From assembly GCA_017302195.1 (NCBI GenBank), contig JAFLEG010000181.1, positions 1-7,722 on the forward strand: a DNA stretch of 7,722 nt, written 5' to 3'. Shown piece by piece: positions 6,561 through 7,722 of the stretch. Positions within the stretch are counted from its first letter, which is position 1, and each line of letters starts with the position of its first letter. The notes under the pieces are model-generated. The model did no database searches. It was not told where the DNA came from and worked only from the letters and a program-made list of their open reading frames with translations. The DNA comes from Verrucomicrobiota bacterium (GTDB lineage Bacteria; Verrucomicrobiota; Verrucomicrobiia; Limisphaerales; UBA9464). The translations under genes were made by a program, and so were the position numbers.

Positions 6561-7722
6561 CTACTCCGCCAGCCACATCGTCTCGTAGCGCCACAGCCAG
6601 ACCGGATGCGGCACGTCGCCGCGCAGGCGCGGGCTCCGGATCACCGAGTATTGCTCATGATACAGCGGCACCCAGGGCGCATCGCGCATCGCGAGGTCCT
6701 CCGCCTCGCGGAACAGGCGCAGGCGCGCGGCGGCGTCCATCAGGGAGGCCGCCTCATTCACGCAGCGGTTGAAGGCCGGGTTGTTGTAGTAGGCCTGGTT
6801 GTTCCCGCCGCCGCCCTGGATGCGGTCGCCGTTGAGAAGGGTGTCGAGGAAGGTGCTGGGATCCGGATAGTCCTGCAGCCATCCCCAGATGCCGCAGGCC
6901 GCCTCGCCCCGGCGGCGGACCTTGGACTCGAAGGCGGGGTAGCTGACGCTCCGGAGATCGAGACGGATGCCCAGCGCCGCCAGGTCCTGCTGCAAGCCGG
7001 CGGCGATGCGCTGGTCCACGGCCCGGGACTGGATGTACCAAAGCTCGGTGGCGAATCCATCGGGCAGTCCGGCCTCGCGCAGCAGGGCGCGTGCACGCTC
7101 CGGGTCGAAGGGATACTCCGGCCGCCCGGGATTCGACCAGGGCATGGCGGAGGGTACGATGCCGTCCGCGGGGACACACTGTCCGGCGGTCAATCCCACC
7201 ACGCGGGCGCGGTCCACGGCATGGCTCACCGCCCGACGCACCCGTACGTCATTGAAGGGCTTCATCTCGGTGTTGAGGAACAGATAGCCGACGTCCATCG
7301 GCGTCACGCGGTGCATCCAGGGCCGCAGGCGTGGATCGCGCTGGAAGCGCAGCCGGGTGGGCGGATCGGCATTCACCCGGTCCAGTTCCCCGCGCTCCAG
7401 CATCATGGCGGCCGAGGAGGCCTCGCCGCCGATCATCAGGTCCACGCCCTCCACCAGGCCGTCGCTGCCGGCATAGTGCGGATTGCGCGTGAACCGGTAT
7501 CCCAGTCCCCGTCGCCACTCGGCGATCCGGTAGGGACCCGATCCCACCAGGGCCGCCGCGGGAGGCGAGGCGCCGCGGGGGAACAGCTCCCGCGGCACGG
7601 CATCCGCGAAGTTCATGGCCAGGACGTAGCGGAAGGTGAAGACCGGACGGCTCAGCTCGATCTCCAGCGTGTGCCTCTCCGGCGCCCGCAAGCCGGCGAC
7701 GTGCGTTGCGCGACCTTCGCTG
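6561..7722 (-). CDS. ABC transporter substrate-binding protein, family 5 (DppA/OppA type), N-terminus outside window
   Basis: The C-terminal ~387 residues of a family 5 extracytoplasmic solute-binding protein, the class that binds peptides, nickel and some sugars for ABC importers. The frame stays open to the right edge, so the signal peptide or lipobox and first domain are not visible; the TTG at 7691 is internal. Family signs in order: the HTLEIELSRPVFTFRYVLAM strand-helix, LVGSGPYRIAEWRRG, the variable MLERGELD region, the signature VGYLFLNTEMKPFNDVRVRR and AVSHAVDRARV, then GLQQDLAALGIRLDL, GIWGWLQDYPDPSTFLDTLL and the end motif FREAEDLAMRDAPWVPLYHE. It stops with TAG at 6561-6563, after a normal family C-terminus. 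The gene directly downstream on the same strand is an ABC-2-type permease rather than the usual DppB/DppC pair, which may lie upstream beyond the window. Ligand unknown. Confidence 0.9.
   Translation of the reverse strand, partial: SEGRATHVAGLRAPERHTLEIELSRPVFTFRYVLAMNFADAVPRELFPRGASPPAAALVGSGPYRIAEWRRGLGYRFTRNPHYAGSDGLVEGVDLMIGGEASSAAMMLERGELDRVNADPPTRLRFQRDPRLRPWMHRVTPMDVGYLFLNTEMKPFNDVRVRRAVSHAVDRARVVGLTAGQCVPADGIVPSAMPWSNPGRPEYPFDPERARALLREAGLPDGFATELWYIQSRAVDQRIAAGLQQDLAALGIRLDLRSVSYPAFESKVRRRGEAACGIWGWLQDYPDPSTFLDTLLNGDRIQGGGGNNQAYYNNPAFNRCVNEAASLMDAAARLRLFREAEDLAMRDAPWVPLYHEQYSVIRSPRLRGDVPHPVWLWRYETMWLAE

Overview
The window is GC-rich bacterial chromosomal DNA that is almost fully coded. 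The best guess for the host is a member of the Verrucomicrobiota or a nearby PVC-group lineage. This rests on the strong G/C preference at third codon positions, the weak or absent Shine-Dalgarno sequences, a secreted GH32 fructanase with the N-terminal extension typical of that group, and a repeat-rich spacer. No rRNA or other phylogenetic marker is present, so the assignment is an inference.

Layout: (1) 1-1323, plus strand: an ATP-dependent DNA ligase that runs in from the left edge. Its reading frame breaks near 1290. The rest of its C-terminus, including ligase motif VI, lies in another frame at 1292-1441, and a conserved segment between the two parts appears to be missing. (2) 1455-2189, minus strand: a DUF2071/YqjF-type protein, convergent with the ligase. 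(3) 2190-2345: a short divergent spacer. (4) 2346-4496, plus strand: a secreted multi-domain GH32 beta-fructosidase with all three catalytic acidic residues. (5) 4497-4855: a non-coding spacer with two diverged copies of a ~70-nt direct repeat, a strong ~40-nt hairpin and a TGAACACT mini-repeat. (6) 4856-6514, minus strand: a large ABC-2-type permease made of two homologous halves. (7) 6561-7722, minus strand: a family 5 (peptide/nickel type) ABC substrate-binding protein that runs off the right edge. It lies 46 nt upstream of the permease, in the same direction.

The genes do not form one pathway. The ligase probably belongs to a DNA-repair locus to the left, the GH32 enzyme looks like a stand-alone extracellular fructan-degrading enzyme, and the substrate-binding protein and permease look like the end of a transport operon whose first genes, including any ATPase, lie outside the window. 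I found no new defence or mobile system. The points most worth checking are the broken ligase, the repeat-bearing spacer, and the pairing of a family 5 binding protein with an exporter-type permease.
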